A stretch of DNA of 64,000 nucleotides from Pseudomonas graminis (GCF_013201545.1 NZ_CP053746.1:496001-560000); one strand, 5' to 3'; positions 1 to 8,777 are shown, numbered from the stretch's first letter. Made by a program: numbers and translations. Notes: generated by a model from the sequence alone, not told the origin.

Positions 1-447
1 CAGGAACGGCCGGCTCAGTTCCAGATAACGTTTTTTCTCGCGGTCATGCTCGGCGGTCGGGGCTTCGCGTTCTTGCTGGGCCTTGTTGCGGAACAGCGTG
101 CTCTTGCCCTTCTTGCTGAACTCCAGCTGCACTTCATCGGTGAGGGAAAGCAGATGCGCGTTCTTGAAGGACTCGGGCAACAGACTGGTGATCAGCGAAT
201 GCGCCTCGACCAAGGGGTGATTCTTGGTGATGTCGCGGGTCTTGTAGCGGTAGACGAAGGACAGGCAAGGCTGATCCTTGACTGTGACGGGCTTGATGAT
301 GACCCGCTGCAATTCCGCTTCACTTCCGACGTACTTGGCCAGCACCAGTTTGATCAGCGAATTTTGCGTCAGGCAGGTGTCCAGCAGACTCAGAAACTGA
401 GCACGGTGGTCCTGCGCAGGAACGGTGGCGGGTGCGGTAACGGACAT
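1..447 (-). CDS. SAM-dependent methyltransferase, N-terminal part (runs off window start)
   Basis: An uninterrupted minus-strand frame of 149 codons begins at an ATG at 447, with a GAGG-like ribosome site a few bases upstream, and leaves the window at base 1. The protein opens MSVTAPATVPAQDHRAQFL and contains LIKLVLAKYVG, VYRYKTRDITKNHPL and LEFSKKGKSTLF. I recognise this as the N-terminal region of a conserved Pseudomonas protein annotated as a class I SAM-dependent methyltransferase of about 400 residues. The SAM-binding glycine motif itself would lie outside the window, so methyltransferase activity rests on family memory only. It is separated from the lemA operon on the same strand by a repeat-filled gap, so co-transcription is doubtful. 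Confidence 0.6.
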   Translation of the reverse strand, partial: MSVTAPATVPAQDHRAQFLSLLDTCLTQNSLIKLVLAKYVGSEAELQRVIIKPVTVKDQPCLSFVYRYKTRDITKNHPLVEAHSLITSLLPESFKNAHLLSLTDEVQLEFSKKGKSTLFRNKAQQEREAPTAEHDREKKRYLELSRPFL

Positions 448-518
448 CGGAAAGCGCCTCGGGAGCGGAAATGCGAGGCGCTATTTTAGGCGGGTCGTGA
501 GGAGTAGGTGCAATTAAA

Positions 519-645
519 TGACGCGGAGCGTCAGAAGAGGCATTCCCACGCGCAGCGCGGGAACGATCCTCACTCGGTCGGACACCTACGGATGATCGTC
601 CCCACGCTCCGCGTGGTGACGCAGCCCTTGACGCTCTGCGTCAGA
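519..645. repeat. Intergenic palindromic repeat field
   Basis: Between the methyltransferase and the TPM operon lie several short palindromes. They are GACGCGGAGCGTC at 520-532, CCCACGCGCAGCGCGGG at 545-561, the inverted version CCCACGCTCCGCGTGG near 601-616, and ACGCTCTGCGT near 631-641. Units built on GACGCGGAGCGTC and on 'ttcccacgc...gcgtgggaac' recur between genes in P. syringae and P. fluorescens group genomes. They are probably non-autonomous REP-like elements that form hairpins in RNA. No coding potential is evident here. Confidence 0.6.
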
Positions 646-666
646 TCTCTGCGGCATGAGACCGAT

Positions 667-1284
667 TTACCCCAACACCACCAACCGATTCGGCAACTCG
701 TTGCGCGCCTGGGTCACGGGCACCTGCTCGCTCAGCACATCGCCGCACGAACGGATGCACCCGACAAACCCCTCCAGAATCCGGCCATCCTTCACCTGCC
801 GGGTAAAGGTCTCGACCATCGCGCGCCAGACTTCGTTATCGACGCGTCGGGCGATGCCATCGTCGACGATGATTTCGACGTAGCGCTCGGCCTCGCTGAC
901 GAAAATCAGCACGCCGGTGCCATGGGTGGTGGCATGAAGATTCTGTTCGAGAAACTGCCGTCGGGCGAGATTGCCCGCCCGCCAGTGCCGCACGCGAACA
1001 GGCACCAGCCGCGTAGTGACGCCAGGCAACCGGCACAGCAGCGCCACCACAATGAACGTGATGACCTGCACCAGCAGCAGATGATTAGCGTTGAGCCAGC
1101 CGGTCAGCAGGTTGATCAGCCCCGGCACGAGCAGCGCGATGACCCCGGCCCAGATCAGCGGTACGTAGGTGTAGTCGTCTGCACTGCTTGCCAGCACCGT
1201 CACCAGTTCCGCGTCGGTCTGACGCTCGACGGTTTCGATGGCGTGGGCAACCCGCTGCTGTTCGTCTTTATTGAGCAATGTCAT
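667..1284 (-). CDS. TPM-domain membrane protein (second TPM gene of the lemA operon)
   Basis: 205 residues. A short N-terminal region (LNKDEQQRVAHAIETVERQTDAELVTVLA) is typical of the TPM fold. It is followed by two hydrophobic segments at about residues 40-60 and 70-87, and then a C-terminal half with GVLIFVSEAERYVEIIVDDGIARRV, the second part of the TPM domain. TPM proteins accompany LemA in many bacteria; the domain is linked to photosystem II repair in plants and its bacterial role is unclear. The start at 1284 follows an AGGAAGGG-type ribosome site. It lies 27 bases after the stop of the upstream TPM gene, so it is probably the third gene of a lemA-tpm-tpm operon. Confidence 0.8.
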   Translation of the reverse strand: MTLLNKDEQQRVAHAIETVERQTDAELVTVLASSADDYTYVPLIWAGVIALLVPGLINLLTGWLNANHLLLVQVITFIVVALLCRLPGVTTRLVPVRVRHWRAGNLARRQFLEQNLHATTHGTGVLIFVSEAERYVEIIVDDGIARRVDNEVWRAMVETFTRQVKDGRILEGFVGCIRSCGDVLSEQVPVTQARNELPNRLVVLG

Positions 1285-1311
1285 GCACCTAAACCCTTCC
1301 TGAGCGAACGA

Positions 1312-2088
1312 CTACCAGCCACCGGAGGCACCGCCCCCGCCAAAACCACCACCGCCACCGCGCATGCCGCCCGAGCCCGAGCCGCCTGAGCCGAAGCCGC
1401 CAGAGCCGCCGGAACCAAACCCGCCGAACCCGCCGCCCCCGGAGCCGATGGAACGGCCTCGCCCAGAACGTGCGCTGATGTAACTGATGACCACGAACAG
1501 CACCAGAAACAGCAAGGTCACTTTCCAGTCGACACCCTCGTTCTCGCTCGCCGCTGCGCTGCCGGTGGCGCCGACTGCGGGTTCGGCAAGGGGATCGCCG
1601 CCGAGTACCTGGACCATCGCCTCGGTGCCTTTGGTGATACCGCCCACAAAATCGCCCTGGCGGAACGCCGGCGTGATGATCTGATTGATGATCACTGATG
1701 ATTGCGCATCCGTCAGACGATCTTCCAGGCCGTAACCCACTTCGATGCGCACCTTGCGTTCGTCCCGGGCGACCACCAACAGAGCGCCGTTGTCCTTGCC
1801 CTTCTGGCCGATGCCCCAGTGACGACCTAGCTGATAGCCGTAGTCCTCAATGGTCGAGCCCTGCAGGTCAGGCAGTGTGACCACCACCACTTGCTCGGTG
1901 GTCAGTTCTTCGTGCGCGCGCAGCATCTGTTCGAGATGCTCTTTGCTCGGGCCATCGATCATCCCGGCGGTGTCGACGACCCGCCCGGTCAGCGGCGGAA
2001 ACGTGAGGTCGGCTTGCGCCCACTGGGCAAATACGCCCACCGTCATCGCCAGAAACGCGACCAGCACTCCCCGGCGCGCGCGTCCCAT
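1312..2088 (-). CDS. YgcG-type TPM-domain protein with glycine-rich tail
   Basis: 258 residues. There is a signal peptide (about residues 1-26, ending near AQA), then a TPM domain with FPPLTGRVVDTAGMID, EQVVVVTLPDLQG and KVRIEVGYGLEDRLTD. A transmembrane helix follows near residues 193-207 (VTLLFLVLFVVISYI). The tail is almost entirely Gly, Ser and Phe and ends GGGASGGW. This layout (signal, TPM, helix, Gly-rich tail) is the standard one for YgcG-like proteins found beside LemA. The domain should face the periplasm with the tail after the membrane helix. Its ATG at 2088 overlaps the lemA stop codon (TGATG), indicating translational coupling. Function in the family is not settled. Confidence 0.88.
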   Translation of the reverse strand: MGRARRGVLVAFLAMTVGVFAQWAQADLTFPPLTGRVVDTAGMIDGPSKEHLEQMLRAHEELTTEQVVVVTLPDLQGSTIEDYGYQLGRHWGIGQKGKDNGALLVVARDERKVRIEVGYGLEDRLTDAQSSVIINQIITPAFRQGDFVGGITKGTEAMVQVLGGDPLAEPAVGATGSAAASENEGVDWKVTLLFLVLFVVISYISARSGRGRSIGSGGGGFGGFGSGGSGGFGSGGSGSGGMRGGGGGFGGGGASGGW

Positions 2089-2711
2089 CAGAACTTCACT
2101 TGCGGCGCTTTATCAGCGTCAGCGGCAGTGGCTTCAAAGTTCGGACGCACCGGCAGATCGCTGTACATCACGGTATGCCACAGACGGCCCGGGAAAGTGC
2201 GGATCTCGGTGTTGTAACGCTCGACCGCCGTGATGAAGTCGCGACGGGCCACCGCGATACGGTTTTCCGTGCCTTCAAGCTGGGACTGCAGCGCGAGGAA
2301 GTTCTGGTTGGATTTGAGGTCCGGATAGCGCTCCGAGACCACCATCAAACGGCTCAGTGCGCCGGTCAGCTGACCTTGTGCATCCTGGAACTGCTTAAGT
2401 TTGGCCGGATCGTTCAGGGTTGTGGCGTCCACCTGAATCGACGTTGCCTTGGCCCGCGCTTCGACAACGGCGGTCAGCGTATCCTGCTCTTGCTTTGCGT
2501 AGCCCTTCACCGTTTCCACGAGGTTGGGGATCAAGTCGGCGCGGCGCTGATACTGGTTCTGCACTTGAGCCCAGGCGGCCTTCACCTGCTCGTCGTAGGT
2601 CGGAATGTTGTTGATCCCGCAGCCGGACAACAGCGTCGTCAGCAGCATCATCAACGCCAGTGACAATTTGTAACGACTGCCCCGGCTGTGGTCATAACGC
2701 TCTGTTTGCAT
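2088..2711 (-). CDS. lemA: LemA family lipoprotein
   Basis: 207 residues from the preferred ATG at 2711, which has GGGAG seven bases upstream; an in-frame ATG at 2738 lacks such a site. The N terminus is a lipoprotein signal ending LLSGC (Cys31). The body is helical with the LemA signature (NNIPTYDEQVKAAWAQVQNQ, RRADLIPNLVETVKGYA, ENRIAVARRDFITAVERYN). LemA proteins form antiparallel helical bundles anchored to the membrane; this family should not be confused with the P. syringae GacS kinase once called LemA. It is the first gene of the operon with the two TPM genes. The divergent neighbour bglX starts about 280 bases away, so this gap holds both promoters. Confidence 0.9.
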   Translation of the reverse strand: MQTERYDHSRGSRYKLSLALMMLLTTLLSGCGINNIPTYDEQVKAAWAQVQNQYQRRADLIPNLVETVKGYAKQEQDTLTAVVEARAKATSIQVDATTLNDPAKLKQFQDAQGQLTGALSRLMVVSERYPDLKSNQNFLALQSQLEGTENRIAVARRDFITAVERYNTEIRTFPGRLWHTVMYSDLPVRPNFEATAADADKAPQVKF

Positions 2712-2992
2712 GGCGTGCGTGCTCCCTGTACTCATCAATAGTTAGTCCTGTCAGTCATGACTTTAGCCAAACCGGACGATCCCCGGCATAATCGCGCCCC
2801 ATCACGTTGTCAGGGCTCTGGATTGCCGGGCCACAATCAGATAAAACTCGTTGCGCTACTGATGCTCATATGAGACAGGAGTTCAGCGACGTTGCCGTCC
2901 TGATGACAATAAAAACCAAAGGTTCGACACCTATAACAATGGCTGACCGGTATTACGCGCGAGTTGCCGGCAACGCCTTGAGAAAACCATTC

Positions 2993-5290
2993 ATGAATAA
3001 GCTGTGTTTCCTGAGTCTCGTCATCGGCCTGGTCAGTCAGTCCGCCTGGGCCGAAAACGCCACCACTGGCGTTGGCACCCCCTCCACGCTGCAAGCCAAG
3101 AATGCATTCATCGCCAACCTGATGAAGCAAATGACCCTCGACGAGAAGATCGGTCAACTGCGTCTGATCAGCATCGGCCCGGAGATGCCCAAGCCGGAAA
3201 TTCTCAAGGAAATCACCGCAGGCCGCATCGGCGGCACGTTCAACTCCGTCGTGCTGCCGGACAACCGCGCCATGCAGGACGCCGCCGGGCACAGCCGCAA
3301 CAAGATCCCGATGTTCTTCGCCTACGACGTCGTCCACGGCCAGCGCACCGTATTCCCGATCAGCCTGGGTCTCGCGTCGACCTGGGACATGAACGCCATC
3401 ACCCGCACCGGTCGCGTGTCAGCGATCGAAGCCGCGGCCGACGGCGTGGACATGACCTTTGCACCGATGGTCGACATCACCCGCGACGCGCGCTGGGGCC
3501 GCAGCTCCGAAGGCTTCGGCGAGGATACCTATCTGGTGTCGCGCATCTCCGCCACCATGACCCGCGCGTTTCAGGGCACCAGCATGCAGGCGCCCAACAG
3601 CATCATGGCGGTGGTCAAACACTTCGCCCTGTATGGCGCGGTCGAGGGCGGTCGCGACTACAACACCGTCGACATGAGCCCGGTGCGCATGCAGCAGGAC
3701 TACCTGCCGCCCTACCGCGCATCGATTGATGCCGGCGCAGGCGGCGTGATGATCGCGCTCAATTCCATCAATGGCGTGCCTTCCACGTCCAACGCCTGGC
3801 TGCTGCAGGATGTCTTGCGCAGGGATTGGGGCTTCAAGGGCGTAACCGTCAGCGACCACGGCGCGATCAAGGAACTGATCGACCACGGCGTGGCCAAGGA
3901 CTTCCGCGAAGCCGCCAAGCTGGCGATCAAGGCCGGCGTCGACCTGAGCATGAACGACAAGGCCTACGGCGAAGAACTGCCGGATCTGGTAAAGAGCGGC
4001 GAAGTGTCGGTCAAAGAAGTCGATAACGCCGTACGTGAAGTGCTTGGCGCCAAGTGGGAAATGGGCCTGTTCGCCAACCCATACCTGCGCATCGGCGCGG
4101 CAGTGGATGACCCGGCCGACCGCAACGCCGAAAACCGTCTGCACCGTGCCGAAGCCCGCGACGTTGCGCGCAAGAGCGTCGTGCTGCTGAAGAACCAGAA
4201 CGACACCCTGCCACTGAAGAAGCAAGGCACCATCGCTGTGATCGGTCCGCTGGCCAAGAGCTCGATGGACATGATGGGCAGTTGGTCAGCGGCCGGGCTG
4301 GCGCGTCAGACCGTCAACGCCTATGACGGCATTGCGGCGGCGGTCGGCGACAAGGCCAAGCTGGTTTATGCACTGGGCTCCAACATCACCGACAACCAGC
4401 ACGCCATCACTTACCTGAACAAGATGGACGACCAGATCGCCATCGACCCGCGTCCCGAGCAGGAAATGATCGACGAAGCGGTCAAGGCCGCGCAGCAGGC
4501 GGACGTGGTGGTTGCCGTTGTGGGTGAGTCGCGCAACATGTCCCATGAAGCGGCGAGCCGTGTCGACCTGGTAATACCGGGCCGTCAACGGGACCTGATC
4601 CGCGCGCTCAAGGCTACGGGCAAACCGCTGGTGCTGGTGCTGATGAATGGCCGGCCGCTGGCGCTGGGTGAAGAAAACGAACTCGCCGACGCCATGGTGG
4701 AAAGCTGGTTCCTCGGCACCGAGGGCGGCAATGCCCTGGCTGACGTGCTGTTCGGCGACTACAACCCGTCCGGCAAACTGCCGATGACCTTCCCACGCTC
4801 CGTGGGCCAGGTCCCGGCGTACTACAACCACCTGAACACCGGCCGCCCGTATCGCCCGAACGATTCGAACTACACCTCGAACTATTTCGAAGAGCCGACC
4901 AGCCCGCTGTTCCCGTTCGGTTACGGCCTGAGCTACACCCAGTTCAGCGTGTCGGACATTACCCTGTCGATCAACAAGATGACCCGCAAGGACAAGCTGA
5001 CCGCCAGCGTCATGGTCAAGAACACCGGCAAGGTCGCGGGTGAGACCGTGGTTCAGCTGTACCTGCGCGATGTAGCCGCTTCCATCAGCCGTCCGGTGAA
5101 GGAGCTGAAGAACTTCCAGAAAGTCATGCTGAAGTCGGGTGAAGAGAAGTCCGTGAGCTTCACCCTGACCGAAGAAGACCTGAAGTTCTTCAACCCGTCG
5201 CTGAAGTACGCGGCCGAGGCTGGCGAGTTCAAGCTGATGATCGGCCTGGATTCGGAGAACGTGAAAGAGACGACGTTTAACTTGCTGTAA
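2993..5290 (+). CDS. bglX: Periplasmic beta-glucosidase, glycoside hydrolase family 3
   Basis: 765 residues from the ATG at 2993, the same length as E. coli BglX. The reading frame is open further upstream to 2807, but only the 2993 start gives a clean Sec signal peptide (MNKLCFLSLVIGLVSQSAWA). The GH3 N-terminal barrel follows, with FAPMVDITRDARWGR and the nucleophile Asp288 in GVTVSDHGA. Then come the GH3 C-terminal domain (LPLKKQGTIAVIGPLA, AVVGESRNMSHEA) and a fibronectin-like terminal domain (VKNTGKVAGETVVQLYLRD). It should release glucose from beta-glucosides or short oligosaccharides in the periplasm. It stands alone between the lemA operon and the sensor kinase gene, 49 bases upstream of the latter. 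Confidence 0.95.
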   Translation: MNKLCFLSLVIGLVSQSAWAENATTGVGTPSTLQAKNAFIANLMKQMTLDEKIGQLRLISIGPEMPKPEILKEITAGRIGGTFNSVVLPDNRAMQDAAGHSRNKIPMFFAYDVVHGQRTVFPISLGLASTWDMNAITRTGRVSAIEAAADGVDMTFAPMVDITRDARWGRSSEGFGEDTYLVSRISATMTRAFQGTSMQAPNSIMAVVKHFALYGAVEGGRDYNTVDMSPVRMQQDYLPPYRASIDAGAGGVMIALNSINGVPSTSNAWLLQDVLRRDWGFKGVTVSDHGAIKELIDHGVAKDFREAAKLAIKAGVDLSMNDKAYGEELPDLVKSGEVSVKEVDNAVREVLGAKWEMGLFANPYLRIGAAVDDPADRNAENRLHRAEARDVARKSVVLLKNQNDTLPLKKQGTIAVIGPLAKSSMDMMGSWSAAGLARQTVNAYDGIAAAVGDKAKLVYALGSNITDNQHAITYLNKMDDQIAIDPRPEQEMIDEAVKAAQQADVVVAVVGESRNMSHEAASRVDLVIPGRQRDLIRALKATGKPLVLVLMNGRPLALGEENELADAMVESWFLGTEGGNALADVLFGDYNPSGKLPMTFPRSVGQVPAYYNHLNTGRPYRPNDSNYTSNYFEEPTSPLFPFGYGLSYTQFSVSDITLSINKMTRKDKLTASVMVKNTGKVAGETVVQLYLRDVAASISRPVKELKNFQKVMLKSGEEKSVSFTLTEEDLKFFNPSLKYAAEAGEFKLMIGLDSENVKETTFNLL

Positions 5291-5339
5291 GGCAGGAATC
5301 CGGGGCGAATGCGCCAGCCACTGAAAGGAGGTCATGCCC

Positions 5340-7097
5340 ATGCCCCGTTCCGTCCGCCTTATGCTCTACGTGTTGCTGATCCTCGCCGGTGCCGTCATTG
5401 CGGCGACGCTGGCGATGCATCAGGCTCAGCGCCATGCCCTGGAAGACGACGCTGAACAATCCAGGGATCGGCTGGCGCTCTATGCCAATACGCTGCAAAC
5501 CCTGATCGAGCGCTACCGCGCGTTGCCAGCCGTTCTGGCCCTCGATCCGCAACTGCGGGCGGCACTGGCCGGACCGGTCAGCGCCGACACCACCCAGGCG
5601 CTCAATCTCAAACTGGAGCAGATCAACGGGGCTGCCCAGTCCTCCACTCTCGAGCTTCTTGATCGAAACGGGCTTGCCGTCGGCGCTAGCAACTGGCGTC
5701 TGCCGAGCAGTTACGTGGGCCACAACTACGGCTTCCGCCCCTACTTCACGCAAACCCGCGCCACTGGCGTCGGACGCTTTTATGCGGTCGGCGTGACCAG
5801 CGGCATCCCGGGGTATTTCCTGTCGAACGCGGTGCGCGATGAGGCCGGGCAGTTCATCGGGGCGATGGTGGTCAAGCTGGAGTTTCCGGACCTCGAACAC
5901 ACCTGGGCGCAAAACGATGACCTGCTGCTGGTCAGCGACGCCAAAGGCATCGTCTTCATTGCCAATCAGCCGGGCTGGCGCTATCGGGCGTTGCGAGCAC
6001 TCACCGATCAGGACCGCGCCGAACTGGCGAGCACCCGCCAATACGACAAACAGCCGCTGACGCCCTTGAGTCAGGAGCCGCTGCGGACGTTCGGCGAAAA
6101 CAGCCACCTCAGCCGCGTCGACGCGCCGAATGAGCAGGCCGATTTTTTGTGGCAGTCGATGCTGCTGCCGACCGAGGGCTGGACCTTGCACCTGCTGCGC
6201 AAGCCCCAGACTGCCAGTGAAGATGTGCGCAATGCGGGTCTGGCGGCAGCAGGCATCTGGCTGACGCTGGTGTTCCTCGGGTTGTTTCTGTATCAGCGCT
6301 GGCGCCTCGGCCGGGTCCGCCAGCGCAGTCGCGAAGAGCTTGAACGTTTGGTTGAAGAACGCACGCGGGATCTGCAAACGGCGCAGGACGGTCTGGTGCA
6401 GTCGACCAAACTGGCGGCGCTCGGTCAGATGTCCGCCGCCCTCGCCCACGAAATCAACCAGCCGCTGACGGCGCAGCGCATGCAACTCGCGACCCTGCGC
6501 CTGCTGCTGGAGCATGGCCGCGTCGACGATGCGCACAAAGCGATGAGCCTGCTGGATCAGCAACTGACGCGCATGGCCGCGCTCACCGGCCACCTGAAAA
6601 CCTTTGCCCGCAAAAGCCCCAGCGGCCTGCGCGAACGCCTTGATCTGGCCACCGTCGTCGACCAGGCGCTGCTGTTGCTGGACGCACGTATTCGGGAAGA
6701 ACGTGTCAGTTGCGTGCTCGACCTGACGCGTCCGGCGTGGGTGCGCGGCGACGCGATTCGGCTTGAACAGGTGCTGATCAACCTGATGCGCAACGCCCTC
6801 GACGCGATGGGCGATAAACCCCTCAAGCGCCTGGAGATCCGCATCGACGCAACCGGCGAGCACTGGTGCCTTTCCGTCATCGACAGTGGCGGCGGAATTG
6901 CCCACGAACACCTGGCCAACGTCTTCGATCCGTTTTTCACCACCAAGCCGGTGGGCGACGGCCTCGGGCTGGGGCTCGCGGTTTCGTTTGCCATCGTGCA
7001 TGAGCTGGGCGGTCGGCTCAGCGCCGAAAACGTCAACAACGGCGCGCGGTTTTTCTTCTGTCTGACCCAGGCCCCGGAGGCCGACGCCCCATGCTGA
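5340..7097 (+). CDS. Sensor histidine kinase, DctB/MifS type
   Basis: 585 residues. Two in-frame ATGs exist at 5334 and 5340. The strong AAAGGAGG ends at 5331, leaving 2 bases to the first ATG but 8 to the second, so 5340 is preferred. The protein has an N-terminal membrane helix, then a periplasmic Cache sensor of about 260 residues (GHNYGFRPYFTQTRATGVGRF), and a second helix near residue 305. A coiled linker leads to the HisKA domain (ALAHEINQPLTAQRMQLA) and the HATPase domain (INLMRNALDAMG, DPFFTTKPVGDGLGLGLAV). Such kinases sense C4-dicarboxylates or alpha-ketoglutarate. The downstream MHS permease favours an alpha-ketoglutarate or dicarboxylate ligand; this is inference. It overlaps the regulator gene by 7 bases. 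Confidence 0.88.
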   Translation: MPRSVRLMLYVLLILAGAVIAATLAMHQAQRHALEDDAEQSRDRLALYANTLQTLIERYRALPAVLALDPQLRAALAGPVSADTTQALNLKLEQINGAAQSSTLELLDRNGLAVGASNWRLPSSYVGHNYGFRPYFTQTRATGVGRFYAVGVTSGIPGYFLSNAVRDEAGQFIGAMVVKLEFPDLEHTWAQNDDLLLVSDAKGIVFIANQPGWRYRALRALTDQDRAELASTRQYDKQPLTPLSQEPLRTFGENSHLSRVDAPNEQADFLWQSMLLPTEGWTLHLLRKPQTASEDVRNAGLAAAGIWLTLVFLGLFLYQRWRLGRVRQRSREELERLVEERTRDLQTAQDGLVQSTKLAALGQMSAALAHEINQPLTAQRMQLATLRLLLEHGRVDDAHKAMSLLDQQLTRMAALTGHLKTFARKSPSGLRERLDLATVVDQALLLLDARIREERVSCVLDLTRPAWVRGDAIRLEQVLINLMRNALDAMGDKPLKRLEIRIDATGEHWCLSVIDSGGGIAHEHLANVFDPFFTTKPVGDGLGLGLAVSFAIVHELGGRLSAENVNNGARFFFCLTQAPEADAPC

Positions 7098-8437
7098 ACG
7101 CGGTAATCGTGGTGGATGACGAGGCGCCCATTCGCGAAGCGGTGCAGCAATGGCTCACGCTGTCCGGGTTCGAGGTGCGCCTGTTCAGCCGTGCCGAGGA
7201 ATGCCTGGCGCATCTGCCGGATCACTTCCCCGGCGTGATCCTCAGCGATGTGCGCATGCCCGGCATGGATGGTTTGCAATTGCTGGCAGCGTTGCAGCTG
7301 CGAGACCGTGATTTGCCGGTGATCTTGCTGACCGGCCACGGTGACGTGCCTATGGCCGTGGACGCCATGCGCGACGGCGCCTATGACTTTCTCGAGAAGC
7401 CGTTCAGCCCCGAAACCCTGCTCGGCAGTTTGCGGCGGGCCCTGGAGAAGCGCGCGCTGGTGCTGGAAAACCGCGCGTTGCACGAACGCGCGGATAACCG
7501 CTCGCGTCTCGATGCGACGCTGCTGGGCATGTCGCCGACGATGCAGACTTTAAGGCGGCAGGTGCTGGACCTCTCGCAACTGCCGGTCAATGTGCTGATT
7601 CGCGGCGAGACCGGCAGCGGCAAGGAAATGGTCGCGCGTTGCCTGCATGACTTCGGTCCGCGGGCCGACAAACCTTTCGTTGCGGTCAACTGCGCGGCGA
7701 TCCCGGAGCAGCTGTTCGAAGCCGAGCTGTTCGGACACGAAAGCGGCGCGTTCACCGGCGCTCAGGGCAAGCGAATCGGCAAGCTGGAGTACGCCCACGG
7801 CGGCACGGTGTTCCTCGACGAAATCGAAAGCATGCCGCTGGCGCAGCAGGTCAAGCTGCTGCGGGTGATTCAGGAACGGCGAATCGAGCGCCTGGGTTCG
7901 AACCAGAGCATCGATATTGATTTGCGCATCATTGCCGCGACCAAGCCTGACCTGCTGGACGAAGCCAGGGCGGGGCGTTTCCGCGAGGACCTGGCGTATC
8001 GGCTGAATATCGCGGAATTGCGCCTTCCGCCATTGCGCGAGCGGCGAGAAGACATCCCGATGCTGTTCAGCCATTTCTCGCGAAATGCGGCGGAGCGCCT
8101 GGGTCGCAGCGCGCCGGTATTGAGTGGTGAACAGCTGAGCCATCTGCTCAGCCACGACTGGCCAGGGAACGTGCGCGAGCTGGCGAATGCGGCCGAGCGC
8201 CAGGTGCTGGGGCTGGACGGTCCCGCTGCGGAAGGCAGCGCGGTAGGTCAGTCTCTCGTGGCGCAGCAAGAAGCGTTCGAAGCCCATTGCATTCGTTCGG
8301 CGTTGCGACGGCATAGGGGCGACATCAAAGCGGCCATGCACGAACTGCAACTGCCCCGCCGCACGCTGAATGAAAAGATGCAGCGGCACGGGTTGGTGCG
8401 CGAGGACTTTCTGGTCGAAGGTAATACACAGAGTTGA
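7091..8437 (+). CDS. Sigma-54-dependent response regulator, DctD/MifR type
   Basis: 448 residues in NtrC order. The receiver domain spans residues 1-120, with phospho-acceptor Asp53 in ILSDVRMPG. The AAA+ domain has Walker A GETGSGKE (172-179), the sigma-54 contact loop GAFTGA (219-224), Walker B GGTVFLDEIES and the arginine-rich sensor region LPPLRERREDIP. A Fis-type helix-turn-helix closes the protein (HRGDIKAAMHELQLPRRTL). An intact GAFTGA loop means it should activate sigma-54 RNA polymerase. It is translationally coupled to the kinase gene. The expected target is the permease at 8778, which has a sigma-54 promoter and two upstream palindromes. MifR-, DctD- and AauR-like regulators are close relatives, so the exact name is uncertain. 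Confidence 0.92.
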   Translation: MLNAVIVVDDEAPIREAVQQWLTLSGFEVRLFSRAEECLAHLPDHFPGVILSDVRMPGMDGLQLLAALQLRDRDLPVILLTGHGDVPMAVDAMRDGAYDFLEKPFSPETLLGSLRRALEKRALVLENRALHERADNRSRLDATLLGMSPTMQTLRRQVLDLSQLPVNVLIRGETGSGKEMVARCLHDFGPRADKPFVAVNCAAIPEQLFEAELFGHESGAFTGAQGKRIGKLEYAHGGTVFLDEIESMPLAQQVKLLRVIQERRIERLGSNQSIDIDLRIIAATKPDLLDEARAGRFREDLAYRLNIAELRLPPLRERREDIPMLFSHFSRNAAERLGRSAPVLSGEQLSHLLSHDWPGNVRELANAAERQVLGLDGPAAEGSAVGQSLVAQQEAFEAHCIRSALRRHRGDIKAAMHELQLPRRTLNEKMQRHGLVREDFLVEGNTQS

Positions 8438-8456
8438 GCTGACCGGATGTAATCTG

Positions 8457-8596
8457 TGTAGGACCGGCTTCAGCCGGGAACAGGCCCGTTTGATTGCCAT
8501 CACATTTGTGGTGTAACCACCGACGCATTCCCGGCTAAAGCCAGTCCTACAGAATGATCGCAGCGCGTTAGTAGGACCGGCTTCAGCCGGGAACGG
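8457..8596. repeat. Cluster of three REP elements
   Basis: Three copies of a REP unit occur: TGTAGGACCGGCTTCAGCCG... at 8457-8482, an inverted variant (TTCCCGGCTAAAGCCAGTCC...) at 8528-8551, and a direct copy at 8571-8596. Each contains an imperfect palindrome (CCGGCTTCAGCCGG), and the first two form an inverted pair. This sequence class is a known abundant extragenic palindrome in the P. fluorescens group. The cluster sits after the regulator gene and upstream of the permease control region, so it may also slow or end readthrough. Confidence 0.85.
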
Positions 8597-8607
8597 CTTT
8601 CTGGCAA

Positions 8608-8656
8608 TGAGCGGATTTTCGCTCATGGGTTTCAGACAACAAGCGGATTTCCGCTT
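8608..8656 (+). promoter_or_regulatory. Paired upstream activator sites for the NtrC-type regulator
   Basis: Two related palindromes are present: TGAGCGGATTTTCGCTCA at 8608-8625 and AAGCGGATTTCCGCTT at 8641-8656. Both have the core AGCGGATTTYCGCT. Their centres are 32 bases apart, about three helical turns, and lie roughly 75-110 bases upstream of the expected transcription start. That is the usual spacing for enhancer sites of a dimeric sigma-54 activator. Binding by the regulator encoded at 7091-8437 is inferred from position and symmetry. Confidence 0.7.
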
Positions 8657-8698
8657 ACCCTCGCCGCGATAACCCTTCTATTCCGGGCCTTTCAGCCT

Positions 8699-8715
8699 TT
8701 GGCACAGCTCCTGCT
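8699..8715 (+). promoter_or_regulatory. Sigma-54 (-24/-12) promoter of the permease gene
   Basis: TTGGCACAGCTCCTGCT matches the sigma-54 consensus YTGGCAC-N5-TTGCW, with GG at -24 and GC at -12 in correct spacing; only one of the two T residues before GC is replaced. The start of transcription would be near 8726, giving a leader of about 50 bases to the ATG at 8778. The site follows the paired activator palindromes directly. Confidence 0.8.
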
Positions 8716-8777
8716 ATCACTGTTGTCAGACCGCCTCGATGCGTTCCTTCTAACAACAATGACTTGCAGGAAATCCC

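Noticed and set aside
2807..2992. Upstream extension of bglX
   Set aside because: Open but not protein-like, and it would place the signal peptide internally.
5277..7001. 574-codon minus-strand frame opposite the sensor kinase
   Set aside because: Shadow of the kinase gene, whose domains and ribosome site are unambiguous.
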